Positions 57,124 to 64,000 of a stretch of DNA of 64,000 bases are shown here, piece by piece. Each line of letters begins with the position of its first letter. The stretch's first letter is position 1. Source of the stretch: Paenibacillus macquariensis (GTDB taxonomy: Bacteria; Bacillota; Bacilli; Paenibacillales; Paenibacillaceae); NCBI RefSeq assembly GCF_900156375.1, contig NZ_FTNK01000016.1, positions 1 to 64,000 on the forward strand, given 5' to 3'. The notes below the pieces were generated by a model. It did no database searches, had not been told where the DNA came from, and saw only the letters and a program-made list of their open reading frames with translations. The translations under genes were made by a program, and so were the position numbers.

Positions 57124-57181
57124 GGGGAATCGAACCTCCCATATCATTAAAAAATGCGCTTTACCATTAAGCTACATGGCC
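57115..57181 (-). pseudogene. Degenerate tRNA-like sequence
   Basis: Minus strand: GGCCATG, then TA, a D arm GCTT AATGGTA AAGC, a T-rich anticodon region (CATTTTTTAATG), a T arm GG-TTCGATT-CC, and 3' CATGGTA pairing with GGCCATG over 6 of 7 positions. The total is only 67 nt, with a shortened anticodon/variable part, a T-stem mismatch and no CCA. The T6-AA run recalls tRNA-Lys(UUU) loops. Either a decayed tRNA or a tRNA mimic; not counted as a working tRNA. Confidence 0.5.
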
Positions 57182-57187
57182 AACATC

Positions 57188-57216
57188 ATTATAAAAGTTA
57201 TATTATGCAAAGTAAA
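57188..57216 (-). promoter_or_regulatory. Promoter of the tRNA-like/HEPN unit
   Basis: Minus strand TTTACT (57211-57216), 17-bp spacer, perfect TATAAT (57188-57193). The -10 ends 6 nt before the first base of the tRNA-like sequence, so transcription should start at its 5' end. Confidence 0.6.
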
Positions 57217-57354
57217 CCTTTATATTAAAATAATAGAATTTATTAAATTATTATTCTCTATATACTAAGTCGGAATTAAATTTGATTTTAGAAATCTATC
57301 TTGAAATTAATAGATGGTAAAGAAAAGAATAAGATACTCCTTTTGATACATTAC

Positions 57355-57375
57355 GGTGAACCGTATCATAAGTAA
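57355..57375 (+). other. Putative attachment site 2 (rlmH 3'-end copy)
   Basis: Coded GGT GAA CCG TAT CAT AAG TAA: GEPYHK-stop again, two synonymous changes from the rlmH end. The 15-bp core CCGTATCATAAGTAA is identical to 56139-56153. Boundary between cassettes A and B. Confidence 0.65.
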
Positions 57376-57443
57376 GGGCAAATTAAGAAGTAGGAGGAAT
57401 TTGGATTTATTCATAGAATTCTCTATATGAGGAGGGGTTCGTA

Positions 57444-58232
57444 TTGACGTTAGTGCAACATCCACTTGCAAGTCTAATTTGTGGTAATATTGATAACACT
57501 CATAGAGAAGCTAATATAGTATTCAATCGTCTGAGCAATACTATTAGTAATTTTTCAAGGAAGTTGCTTAGTTTGGAACTGATTGATGAGGATGATAGGG
57601 AGTTAGCACCTTTTTATGCCCGTAATATTATTGAAGGAGCATGTTCGGCACTTCTAGGAAGGTATGATTTTTTCAGACTACTTTCTGTATATAAAGTTCA
57701 ATCTTCTTCGAACTACGACATAACTAAACGATCAAATATAGCGTTACAATGGAAGGGAGATATTCTTGCTGCTACTAAACCTAAGGAAGACATGTGGAAT
57801 CCCGAAAATAAGTTGTCTGATTATGATAGGGCTCTTCTAGGTAATCATGTAGGTGAACTATTATGGAAGCCGGGATATCTTGCTTTGACTGATTTCTTAT
57901 CTAGCCACTCTATGAGGAAAACTGATTGGGTGGACAAACTTGAAATGAAGGACGAAAACCAATTTTTTGAAATGTCAAAAACAGAGGCCGGAAAGCTTTT
58001 TTCTGCATTTTCTAAAGGTGTGCATTATGAGTTTTTAATAAATTCTGACAGTATATATGATGCGACAACAGTACAAGATTATGTCATTAGAATGGTACAA
58101 TTAATCGCTGAATTAGGTCTAGTTAGCCATTATAGTGGGATTTTAGTAAATAGTTTGCCTAAAGAAGATGCAATACAGTATTTTCAGGAAACTGAGGAGT
58201 TGATAAAGAGATGGCACCTGAGAACGGATTAG
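57444..58232 (+). CDS. Unknown helical protein, first gene of a two-gene module
   Basis: 262 aa, TTG start with GAGGAGGGG 6 nt upstream. No family recognised. Sequence suggests an all-alpha protein: RNIIEGACSALLGRYDFFRLL (60-80), DRALLGNHVGELLWKPGYLALTDFL (128-152) and FSKGVHYEFL (189-198, His194). The last segment has the flavour of a diverged HEPN-like helix, but the Arg is missing, so this is speculation. It overlaps the next gene by 22 bp, so the two products are probably made together and may form a complex. Lies between attachment sites 2 and 3. Confidence 0.7.
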   Translation: MTLVQHPLASLICGNIDNTHREANIVFNRLSNTISNFSRKLLSLELIDEDDRELAPFYARNIIEGACSALLGRYDFFRLLSVYKVQSSSNYDITKRSNIALQWKGDILAATKPKEDMWNPENKLSDYDRALLGNHVGELLWKPGYLALTDFLSSHSMRKTDWVDKLEMKDENQFFEMSKTEAGKLFSAFSKGVHYEFLINSDSIYDATTVQDYVIRMVQLIAELGLVSHYSGILVNSLPKEDAIQYFQETEELIKRWHLRTD

Positions 58233-59695
58233 TAAACTTGATTCTTGCCTCAGAGGATTTTACTGCAGAAGAATTTGTTAGATATCATCGTTTTATGGGA
58301 TATGAAGAAAATATTATAAAAAAGCTAATGGCACATGGACCTGTATTATTAAAGGGAGGCCGAGGAACTGGAAAGAGTGCATTATTAAGAGAAGCCGATA
58401 GAAGACTAAATGAGAATTCGAATTCTTCAAATGCTCTAGGTATTTATTTGAGTTTAAGACATCTTCCATTACTACGAACAAGAGGTAAGCAATATGAGAA
58501 CGAATTATTACGAATATTAATTGATAAAATTGGTAAAATATCTACAGATAAATTCTCATTTATTTTCGAAGCTAGTCCTGAAGTTTACGAAGTGCATAAA
58601 GAACTGGTTAGACTTTCAGAACACATAGGTAAACGCATCGTACTGTTTTTTGACGATGCAGCTCACATTGGAAGAGAAGCGGCTCTAGAAGAGTTCTTTG
58701 ATGTTTTTAGAACTTTATCTAGTAGTAATGTCTCATGCAAAGCAGCAATTTATCCTGGTGTGACACGATTTGGAAATAGATTTGATATTTATAATGATGC
58801 AAATGTTGTGGAGATATCAAGGAGAGAAGACCAAGAAGATTTTAATGAATTCTTCTTTTCTATTATGCAAACAAGATTTCCTAACGAACTTATGGTAAGA
58901 ACGTTCTCTAAGGAACTTGATGTTAAAGAAGTTGCCTCATTCCTAGGACAAGCTGTTGTTGGGAATGTTCGATCATATGTTAAGGCCTGTTCTATTTTAT
59001 TCAATACAGATAAAACAATTGGATATTCCACATTATCGGAGGCAATGCTTGAACTAAGTTCTGATTATTATTGGCCAATGATTGAAGAAGTGCGTTTAAA
59101 AATTGGCATATATGAAGCCTTAATCGAACCGGCACAAGAATTGGTAACAACAATATATAATAACTGCGGATCTAAAGGCGCAATTTCTTGTATTATTCAC
59201 CGCAACTTAGTGAATAAAATGGACAAAGCGCTAGAAATATTAGAATATACTGGGTTTATTGCTCGACGGGAGGTTTCCCGGGGGATGAAGTCAGGGGGGC
59301 GAGGAACTCGATTCACCCTAAATCTTTGCAATTTACTGGAAGTAATGAGTGGCAGTAGATTAACGAAAGACTTATTTGATCAATGGAGTAACAGGGAGGG
59401 TGAGGACATCCAGTTCTCACAAACAAGCAGTGTTTTTTCTAACATCCAGTGGCCTGAAATACCTGAGGACAAAATGCTATCAATACTGGAGCTACCTATA
59501 GAAAAATTGAAAAAGTCCACTGTCTTCCCTTATGGAATAACAGACAATAAGCTGGAAATTTTAAAAGAACAGGGTTACGATACTGTGGGGGAACTAGCAG
59601 AAGCATCCGATGAAGAGTTACTAAATATTGATGGAATTGGTGACAAGACTCTTGAGCGATTTAAAAGTGTGATCGGTCAAGCTATTTGGATGTAA
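58211..59695 (+). CDS. P-loop ATPase with winged-helix-like region and C-terminal helix-hairpin-helix
   Basis: 494 aa, ATG 58211 with GAGGAG upstream, start inside the previous gene. Walker A GGRGTGKS at 49-56, Walker B IVLFFDD at 143-149 (AAA/STAND-like, double acidic), then about 300-390 a helical part with EILEYTGFIARREV and RGTRFTLNL, like a winged helix. Residues 451-494 form an HhH domain (LNIDGIGDKTLERF at 471-484) as in DNA-binding ends of RNA polymerase alpha or repair proteins. It probably senses or moves on nucleic acid using ATP. With its partner it is a candidate undescribed defence pair; this is inference. Confidence 0.8.
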   Translation: MAPENGLVNLILASEDFTAEEFVRYHRFMGYEENIIKKLMAHGPVLLKGGRGTGKSALLREADRRLNENSNSSNALGIYLSLRHLPLLRTRGKQYENELLRILIDKIGKISTDKFSFIFEASPEVYEVHKELVRLSEHIGKRIVLFFDDAAHIGREAALEEFFDVFRTLSSSNVSCKAAIYPGVTRFGNRFDIYNDANVVEISRREDQEDFNEFFFSIMQTRFPNELMVRTFSKELDVKEVASFLGQAVVGNVRSYVKACSILFNTDKTIGYSTLSEAMLELSSDYYWPMIEEVRLKIGIYEALIEPAQELVTTIYNNCGSKGAISCIIHRNLVNKMDKALEILEYTGFIARREVSRGMKSGGRGTRFTLNLCNLLEVMSGSRLTKDLFDQWSNREGEDIQFSQTSSVFSNIQWPEIPEDKMLSILELPIEKLKKSTVFPYGITDNKLEILKEQGYDTVGELAEASDEELLNIDGIGDKTLERFKSVIGQAIWM

Positions 59696-59698
59696 TCA

Positions 59699-59735
59699 GG
59701 GGTTGGAATCAATTAAGATTCCAACTTTTTTTATG
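59699..59735 (+). terminator. Terminator of the two-gene module
   Basis: GTTGGAATC AATTAA GATTCCAAC followed by TTTTTTT, just after the ATPase stop. Confidence 0.85.
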
Positions 59736-59763
59736 CATTAACACATGCCGTTACAGAAAGTGC

Positions 59764-59784
59764 GGTGAACCGTATCACAAATAA
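59764..59784 (+). other. Putative attachment site 3 (rlmH 3'-end copy)
   Basis: Coded GGT GAA CCG TAT CAC AAA TAA: GEPYHK-stop, all differences from sites 1 and 2 being synonymous. Right boundary of cassette B. Confidence 0.6.
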
Positions 59785-59830
59785 GGCTGAATTCTTATAG
59801 AGGACTATGTCTACATACAAGATGAATACA

Positions 59831-59861
59831 GAACCACAACCGTTGAGAGGTTGTGGTTTTT
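59831..59861 (+). terminator. Hairpin with T run right of site 3
   Basis: AACCACAACC GTTGAGA GGTTGTGGTT TTTG. No gene precedes it within 130 bp; may be left over from a lost gene. Confidence 0.6.
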
Positions 59862-59978
59862 GATTTAGGTAAGTTATTTAATGGAAGTATAGATATACCT
59901 AAGTATTTCATAGGGCAGATCGAGAAAATAGGTGAGCATAGCCCAAATAAAGATCTAGATCTAAATGGGACTTGCTGC

Positions 59979-60449
59979 TTACCGATCCAGTAACGTCATG
60001 GAATTTGCAGGATAGCGGTCACCAACTGCCGTGCCTACTGGAATCGTTTTATTTATAAATTCCTTAACATTTTTAGGTAGCTCAATGTCTATTGCTCCTA
60101 TATTTTCTGCCATGTAAGAACTCTTTTTGGTCCCAGGTATAGGAACTAAGTCTTCGCCATTAGATAGTAACCATGCTAAAGCAAGCTGAGAAGGACTAAT
60201 ATGTAGCTCATTGGCTATCTCTTCTAAACGTTGAACCAATGCAAGATTGTGAGTGAAATTGTCACCCTGAAATCGTGGTGTATTCCTTCTGTAATCATGT
60301 TCTGCGAGTGTATCAACTGATTTGATCTTTCCAGTTAAGAACCCACGGCCTAAGGGGCTATAGGGTACAACTGCAATATTAAGTTCACGGCAGAGGGGGA
60401 ATATTTCTTCTTCTATATCTCTAGTCCATAGTGAATACTCCGTTTGTAG
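59979..60449 (-). pseudogene. Aldo/keto reductase, C-terminal fragment
   Basis: LQTEYSLWTRDIEEEIFPLCRELNIAVVPYSPLGRGFLTGK ... VPIPGTKKSSYMAENIGAIDIEL is the C-terminal half of an NADP-dependent aldo/keto reductase. The N-terminal half with the catalytic Asp, Tyr, Lys and His is absent; upstream of about 60449 the reading changes to unrelated residues. The break coincides with the start of the MFS fragment on the other strand, so one deletion probably truncated both. Confidence 0.8.
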
Positions 60450-60655
60450 TCGGAAGAATCGGACAGTTGGTTTCCATTTTCTCTTTGGTTTTCGCTTTTG
60501 GCGCTCCAACACTCATTGCCTTAACTTCCAGAGTGGAGAGACGCAAATTACTACTCATAGCTATGATAACTTTTTTAATAGGAAATATTTTATCTATCGT
60601 TAGCCCCAATTATATAACGCTATTAATTGCTAGGGTCATTCTTGCAGCTAGTTGC
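60450..60655 (+). pseudogene. MFS transporter, internal fragment
   Basis: GRIGQLVSIFSLVFAFGAPTLIALTSRVERRKLLLIAMITFLIGN ... LLIARVILAAS covers TM2-TM3 and the loop of a major facilitator drug/sugar exporter. The first ~40 residues and everything after TM4 are missing; after 60655 the frame runs on into unrelated sequence. Confidence 0.75.
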
Positions 60656-60817
60656 TCGATCGAGGGTGGTTCTTTTTGTTTGAGGCACAGTATCATAAGC
60701 TGCCGATCCTCGCGACCACCGGAAAAACGCACTTTTTTTCTTGTCCACATTTATACCTTACCAAAACGATTCAATTTTCATTTACTGAACAATACAATAA
60801 GAAGGGAGGTTTTGAAT
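60656..60817. other. Junction sequence with an att-like 10-mer
   Basis: Between the MFS break and the next gene. GTATCATAAG at 60689-60698 is identical to the centre of the rlmH repeats, but flanks do not match. The minus strand reads REDRQLMILCLKQKEPPSIEQL across 60650-60715, possibly another gene fragment. Confidence 0.35.
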
Positions 60818-61141
60818 ATGGGAAATAGAAGACCTAAAGGTTACGACCCCGTTCAGATCTCTAACTCAACTTCGTTTAATGCGTTTGGGAGAGTTGAATA
60901 TGCATCCGTCTTTTGTAGTGACGACAATTATGATGTTCAGCGTGACGAGACTTGGAAAGCTTCTAGCCGTGGAGTCTGTTTGGTGACTAGAATCACCGCA
61001 ACGGTTAAAACACCGAGTGGAAATATTCAAGCAGAACCTTATACTTCTTCCGGCACTTCTTACAGCAAATTTGCCATTATACAGGTAGGGGTAAATAAGT
61101 TCCAAGTGACACGCGTTGTAAGTGCCAAAAGACGCAGATAA
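60818..61141 (+). CDS. Hypothetical protein, 107 aa
   Basis: ATG 60818 has GGGAGG upstream. MGNRRPKGYDPVQISNSTSFNAFGRVEYASVFCSDDNYDVQRDETWKASSRGVCLVTRITATVKTPSGNIQAEPY... looks like an all-beta protein with a basic tail (VVSAKRRR) and no signal peptide. The reading frame is open upstream into the MFS fragment, but the ribosome site and content change mark this start. Convergent with a YheC/D gene, so a spore-surface role is possible, unproven. Confidence 0.65.
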   Translation: MGNRRPKGYDPVQISNSTSFNAFGRVEYASVFCSDDNYDVQRDETWKASSRGVCLVTRITATVKTPSGNIQAEPYTSSGTSYSKFAIIQVGVNKFQVTRVVSAKRRR

Positions 61142-61181
61142 AATCCCAAGCGGGGCATTATCAAGAATAGGTAACCAAACA

Positions 61182-61227
61182 TAAAAAGACGACCGGTCAA
61201 AGATAAAAGGCTGGTCGTCTTTTTTTC
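61182..61227. terminator. Bidirectional terminator
   Basis: AAAAAGACGACC ... GGTCGTCTTTTTTT between the convergent 107-aa gene and YheC/D gene. Confidence 0.8.
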
Positions 61228-61230
61228 GCT

Positions 61231-61974
61231 TTAATGTTTCTTATACCATAATATTCTGCGATGCATCGAGGAATCTTTCAAGAGCCGGAAAGGGTGCAAG
61301 TCCGGTTGATAATTGCCTTCGATGATCCAAATCCGACGTTTCCTGTCGATGCCTATATCGAACCCGACTTGTCTAAGCTTGGGGTAACGCTCTCCCAGTC
61401 GTTTGGCAGCCAATAGTGCGACCCGTTCCGCTTTGACAAGCAAGCTCCGATCTCCGATTCGGGATAATTTTAGTGCCTCAAGCACTGGAATGGTGCGGCT
61501 AGTCACATTCGTGACTAGATATCCTTGCGCCGCCACTTTCGCGTATGAGCCTGTCACGTTCCAAGTGGATGAAGAGCCTTTTTTTCGCTGAGCCATTATC
61601 CGAATGTCGAACGGATTGTGCCCAATTTGAGCAAGCTGAAGACGACTTTGGACAATATATCCACGACCTCTATTTTTTTTACGGAGCCATTTGAATAACT
61701 TATCAGTGTCTCTCATGGTGACCGCATTCTTTTCGTTATGAATACGATAGGCGTTCGCACCGTTCCGTTTAATGAACAGGATATCCCTTCCGTAACTCCC
61801 GTCGCGAGGTTTCAGTACGACGCTTTGATATTGAAGAAGCATCTTCGATAAAGCATTCTTCTTAAGCAACTGTGTTTTTGGCAACCGTCCGGCGAGAGAG
61901 GATCCATTGCGAAGGATGCGATATTGCAACCATTTGTCTCTTTTGATTAACATTGGAATCACAGCCTTTTTCAA
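61231..61974 (-). CDS. YheC/YheD family ATP-grasp-like protein, second copy
   Basis: 247 aa from TTG 61974; ATG 61953 is an alternative and neither has a strong ribosome site. The TTG form aligns better with the copy at 5146. Motifs: VVLKPRDGSYGRDILFI near 51-67, NPFDIRIMAQRKKG, SYAKVAAQGYLVTNVTS, VGFDIGIDRKRRIWIIEGNYQPDLHPF. Cys-poor, very basic. Same family as 5146-5955 but clearly diverged, so not a recent duplicate. Confidence 0.78.
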   Translation of the reverse strand: MKKAVIPMLIKRDKWLQYRILRNGSSLAGRLPKTQLLKKNALSKMLLQYQSVVLKPRDGSYGRDILFIKRNGANAYRIHNEKNAVTMRDTDKLFKWLRKKNRGRGYIVQSRLQLAQIGHNPFDIRIMAQRKKGSSSTWNVTGSYAKVAAQGYLVTNVTSRTIPVLEALKLSRIGDRSLLVKAERVALLAAKRLGERYPKLRQVGFDIGIDRKRRIWIIEGNYQPDLHPFRLLKDSSMHRRILWYKKH

Positions 61975-62069
61975 TGTTCTAAGGTAATTCTAAATTAAAT
62001 TAATGATCAGCATAAGTGACTATTCGTCCATATTTATGAGCCGAAGCAGGTAAAGAAGGCTTTTGAACC

Positions 62070-62119
62070 CGTACCGCTTGCTTGACGGCTATATCGGCCG
62101 AACAAGCAAGCGGTTTTTA
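62070..62119 (+). terminator. Hairpin CCGCTTGCTTG/CAAGCAAGCGG with T run
   Basis: 11-bp stem, 18-nt loop, then TTTTTAT. No clear gene ends just before it on the plus strand; 61975-62204 otherwise shows nothing firm. Confidence 0.6.
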
Positions 62120-62204
62120 TAGGTACCGGCTTTCTCCTTGTTCTCTCTGATGGCTAGGGTCATACAATTAGTTCCTTAAGGCATTAGAGCCGGTACTGAT
62201 TCCG

Positions 62205-62360
62205 ATGGATATTAAGGGACAGACGGTTTCCATCGCGAGCGATGACGACGTCTCTTTTGTCGGCGATTTCAATTGGACTGCCGAGGCGGTCATCAATATT
62301 TTGAAGAACGGCGTGGAGTATACGCAGTTCCGGATTAAATTTTATAAGCAAGTGATTTAA
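62205..62360 (+). pseudogene. Probable C-terminal gene fragment
   Basis: MDIKGQTVSIASDDDVSFVGDFNWTAEAVINILKNGVEYTQFRIKFYKQVI-stop reads like real protein, with higher G+C than its surroundings. No ribosome site precedes the ATG, and the frame is open only about 12 codons further up. Parent protein not recognised. Confidence 0.4.
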
Positions 62361-62461
62361 CGGCACGCTGTAAGTGACTGAATTGTCACCTCCATAGTCA
62401 CTGGAAAGTCATTTTAGACGGATATAATAATATTCATCAGCTAAGCGATGGAGGTAAGACA

Positions 62462-62584
62462 ATGCAATTGAAGCAACACCGAAAGAAGATTTTGGCTATA
62501 ACCATATCCTAAACCCTTTTGATTCTTTATTTTTTGTTTTTCGCTTTCGGCAGAGTAGGTACGGTAGATCAAATCACCGAGTAA
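62462..62584 (+). pseudogene. VanZ-family gene remnant with in-frame stop
   Basis: GGAGGTAAGACA-ATG opens MQLKQHRKKILAITIS, then TAA at 62510, then in the same frame TLLILYFLFFAFGRVGTVDQITE-stop. The part after the stop matches the first transmembrane segment of VanZ-like proteins (LYFLFFAFGR). So a nonsense change plus loss of the rest. Confidence 0.6.
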
Positions 62585-62680
62585 GGAGGAGATATATCTC
62601 TTCTTGAATTATGGAGTTCCCGATCAATCAAGGGGATTTCCATGGAAGATAAAATATATATTATTCTAAAGAGGTGTAAA

Positions 62681-63589
62681 ATGAGTTTTATTAATGAACG
62701 AGAAAAGAAATTTACTAAACGACAAATTATATTACTTATATTAATAATAGGATATTATTTCCTTTTAATAATGGCTACCACATTTGGTCGTTCAGCTGAG
62801 AATATCTTTGTAAGAACAATTGATTTCGATGTACTGAGCGCGTATCAACAAGCATGGAATCAATTTTCATTTAATTCTTTTTTTCATATCATTGTTAATA
62901 TAGGTATGCTGTTTCCGTTAGGGATTTTATTACCTTTATTTAGTGAAGTTTTTTTAAAAGAAAAATGGATGTTAATCACTTCAATTACAACATCTTTATG
63001 TATTGAAACTCTTCAATTTATAACACTTCGTGGAAGTGCGGCACTAGACGATTTACTTCATAATACGATAGGAATGATGCTAGGTTATTGTATATTAAAT
63101 ATAGTTCTTATTTTTTTGAAAAAAAAGCAATCATACACACAAATAGTCAAATATTTAATCTTACCCACTGCAGTAAGCTTCGTCGCACTTGGAATAATTA
63201 TTTCGTATCAAATGAAGGGATTTGGTAATATGCCATTTGATCCCTATGGAAAAACGGATATGTCTCATGTCACTATAAAAACATCACTAGAGTTAAGTAA
63301 TGAAGGTAAAAAAATGCCTGTTTACGATTCCAAAGGTCAAAAAGTGCGAGACGTCGAAATTATTTCTCCCAAAGAAGCATTTCAAAACCTGAAACAAGGA
63401 GACATTTATCCTATGGGACCTTTCGGAGCGGGTGAAGAATTTGAAGGTGAGACATTAGTCATTACAGAGTATTATTTAGATCAATCCACTGATACAAAAG
63501 GTTTTTCTCAACCTGTATATATTTTTCGCGTACAGTTAAAAGATAATGACGTAGTTCTTACGTCTCCACCTATTTCCGCAAGGAAATAA
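62681..63589 (+). CDS. VanZ family membrane protein with extra C-terminal domain
   Basis: 302 aa from ATG 62681 (GAGGTG just upstream); ATG 62642 (AAGGGG upstream) would give 315 aa. VanZ-like core: TM1 about 17-35 ending TTFGR, FNSFFHIIVNIGMLFPLGILLPL, ETLQFITLRGSAALDDLLHNTIGMMLGY with the conserved Asp-Asp and Asn. After a fifth helix (about 150-175) comes a soluble domain (185-302) not in minimal VanZ proteins. VanZ itself gives low teicoplanin resistance in enterococci; the role here is unknown. Confidence 0.82.
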   Translation: MSFINEREKKFTKRQIILLILIIGYYFLLIMATTFGRSAENIFVRTIDFDVLSAYQQAWNQFSFNSFFHIIVNIGMLFPLGILLPLFSEVFLKEKWMLITSITTSLCIETLQFITLRGSAALDDLLHNTIGMMLGYCILNIVLIFLKKKQSYTQIVKYLILPTAVSFVALGIIISYQMKGFGNMPFDPYGKTDMSHVTIKTSLELSNEGKKMPVYDSKGQKVRDVEIISPKEAFQNLKQGDIYPMGPFGAGEEFEGETLVITEYYLDQSTDTKGFSQPVYIFRVQLKDNDVVLTSPPISARK

Positions 63590-63785
63590 TGTGAATTTCC
63601 TCATGTATATATGATCATCGATTTATATCGGAAAATCTGAGAGTTTCAAAGGAAAAGGGCAGTATTTCAGGTGGGGCACCTTCAATACGGACGATCATTT
63701 GTTAATAAATGGGTTCTGATCAATATTCGAACGACATAGGTTAAAAATGTGAACGTCGTATAATATTTTAACGGAGGTGTTGGTT

Positions 63786-64000
63786 ATGAAATGGAGGAAC
63801 GGATTAGCAGCTATTATTGGAATTTGGTTCATCATCTCACCATGGATCTTTGACTATTCCGATCAAAAGGATGCTTTATGGACTAGCGTTATTGTCGGAG
63901 CCGTCTTGCTGATTGTATCCGGATGGGCTTTATGCAAAGAGAATTCTTCGGGGTGGGCTGTATGGCAGACGTGGTTTTCACTACTCGCGGGAATTTGGTT
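63786..64000 (+). CDS. SPW repeat protein (cut by the window end)
   Basis: ATG 63786 with GGAGGTG upstream; 71 residues visible, open to the window end. MKWRNGLAAIIGIWFIISPWIFDYSDQKDALWTSVIVGAVLLIVSGWAL followed by WAVWQTWFSLLAGIWF: the first SPW unit (ISPW at 17-20) and the start of the second. Small four-helix membrane protein of unknown function. Confidence 0.8.
   Translation, partial: MKWRNGLAAIIGIWFIISPWIFDYSDQKDALWTSVIVGAVLLIVSGWALCKENSSGWAVWQTWFSLLAGIW

Noticed and set aside
57068..57268. 66-aa ORF across the tRNA-like element
   Set aside because: Composition arises from the palindrome and AT-rich promoter; antisense to the better supported RNA features.
60431..61141. One 236-aa ORF
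   Set aside because: It is chimeric: MFS fragment, unrelated junction, then the separate 107-aa gene with its own ribosome site.
1..64000. CRISPR array or insertion sequence
   Set aside because: No regularly spaced direct repeats and no recognisable intact transposase were found on reading both strands.

Overview
The window looks like the replication-origin region of a low-to-moderate GC, endospore-forming Firmicute, most probably Paenibacillus or a close relative. That assignment is inferred from gene order and protein sequence, not from a database search. The order 16S rRNA < HD-GYP < gyrA / YheC-D / gyrB < remB < recF < rlbA < dnaN < dnaA < oriC > rpmH > rnpA > yidC > jag > mnmE > mnmG > rsmG > noc > parA > parB is the classical Bacillales origin. 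Sporulation genes (yyaC, YheC/D, spoIIIJ-jag) and two parS sites support it.

Layout. 1-575: 5' end of a 16S rRNA gene on the minus strand with two tandem rRNA promoters. 576-12369: minus-strand replication genes, with one plus-strand YheC/D gene between gyrA and gyrB. 10829-11022 and 12370-12976: the two halves of oriC. 12977-26520: plus-strand housekeeping block ending in chromosome partitioning genes, a cysteine desulfurase-like enzyme, yyaC (minus), an MscS channel and small conserved proteins. 26521-27552: a gene-poor 1 kb. 27553-33337: a five-gene peptide ABC transporter. 33576-34694: rpsF-ssb-rpsR (minus) with its promoter and a candidate S6:S18 leader. 35105-36098: mostly non-coding, with a tRNA-Ser(CGA) and a possible 14-codon ORF. 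36099-42890: LCP protein, CBS protein, MazG-like, DUF2232, gdpP, rplI and dnaB helicase. 43204-55026: purA, an unknown membrane-anchored protein, an M23 endopeptidase with an upstream WalR box, the walRK-yycHIJ cluster, htrC and a CxxH/CxxC protein. 55674-56153: rlmH.

Everything right of rlmH is accessory. The last six codons of rlmH (GEPYHK-stop) recur twice downstream, at 57355 and 59764, with synonymous changes only. rlmH is the gene whose 3' end is the integration site of staphylococcal SCC elements, so I read 56154-57375 and 57376-59784 as two small SCC-like cassettes in tandem. The first carries a HEPN-domain protein (Rx4xH motif) preceded on the same strand by a promoter, a degenerate tRNA-like sequence and a 19-bp palindrome. 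The second carries two overlapping genes: a helical protein of unknown family and a P-loop ATPase with a C-terminal helix-hairpin-helix domain. I propose these as candidate defence systems; no recombinase gene is in the window. From 59785 onwards come truncated aldo/keto reductase and MFS genes, a 107-aa unknown, a second YheC/D gene, gene fragments, a broken and an intact VanZ-family gene, and an SPW-repeat gene cut by the window end.
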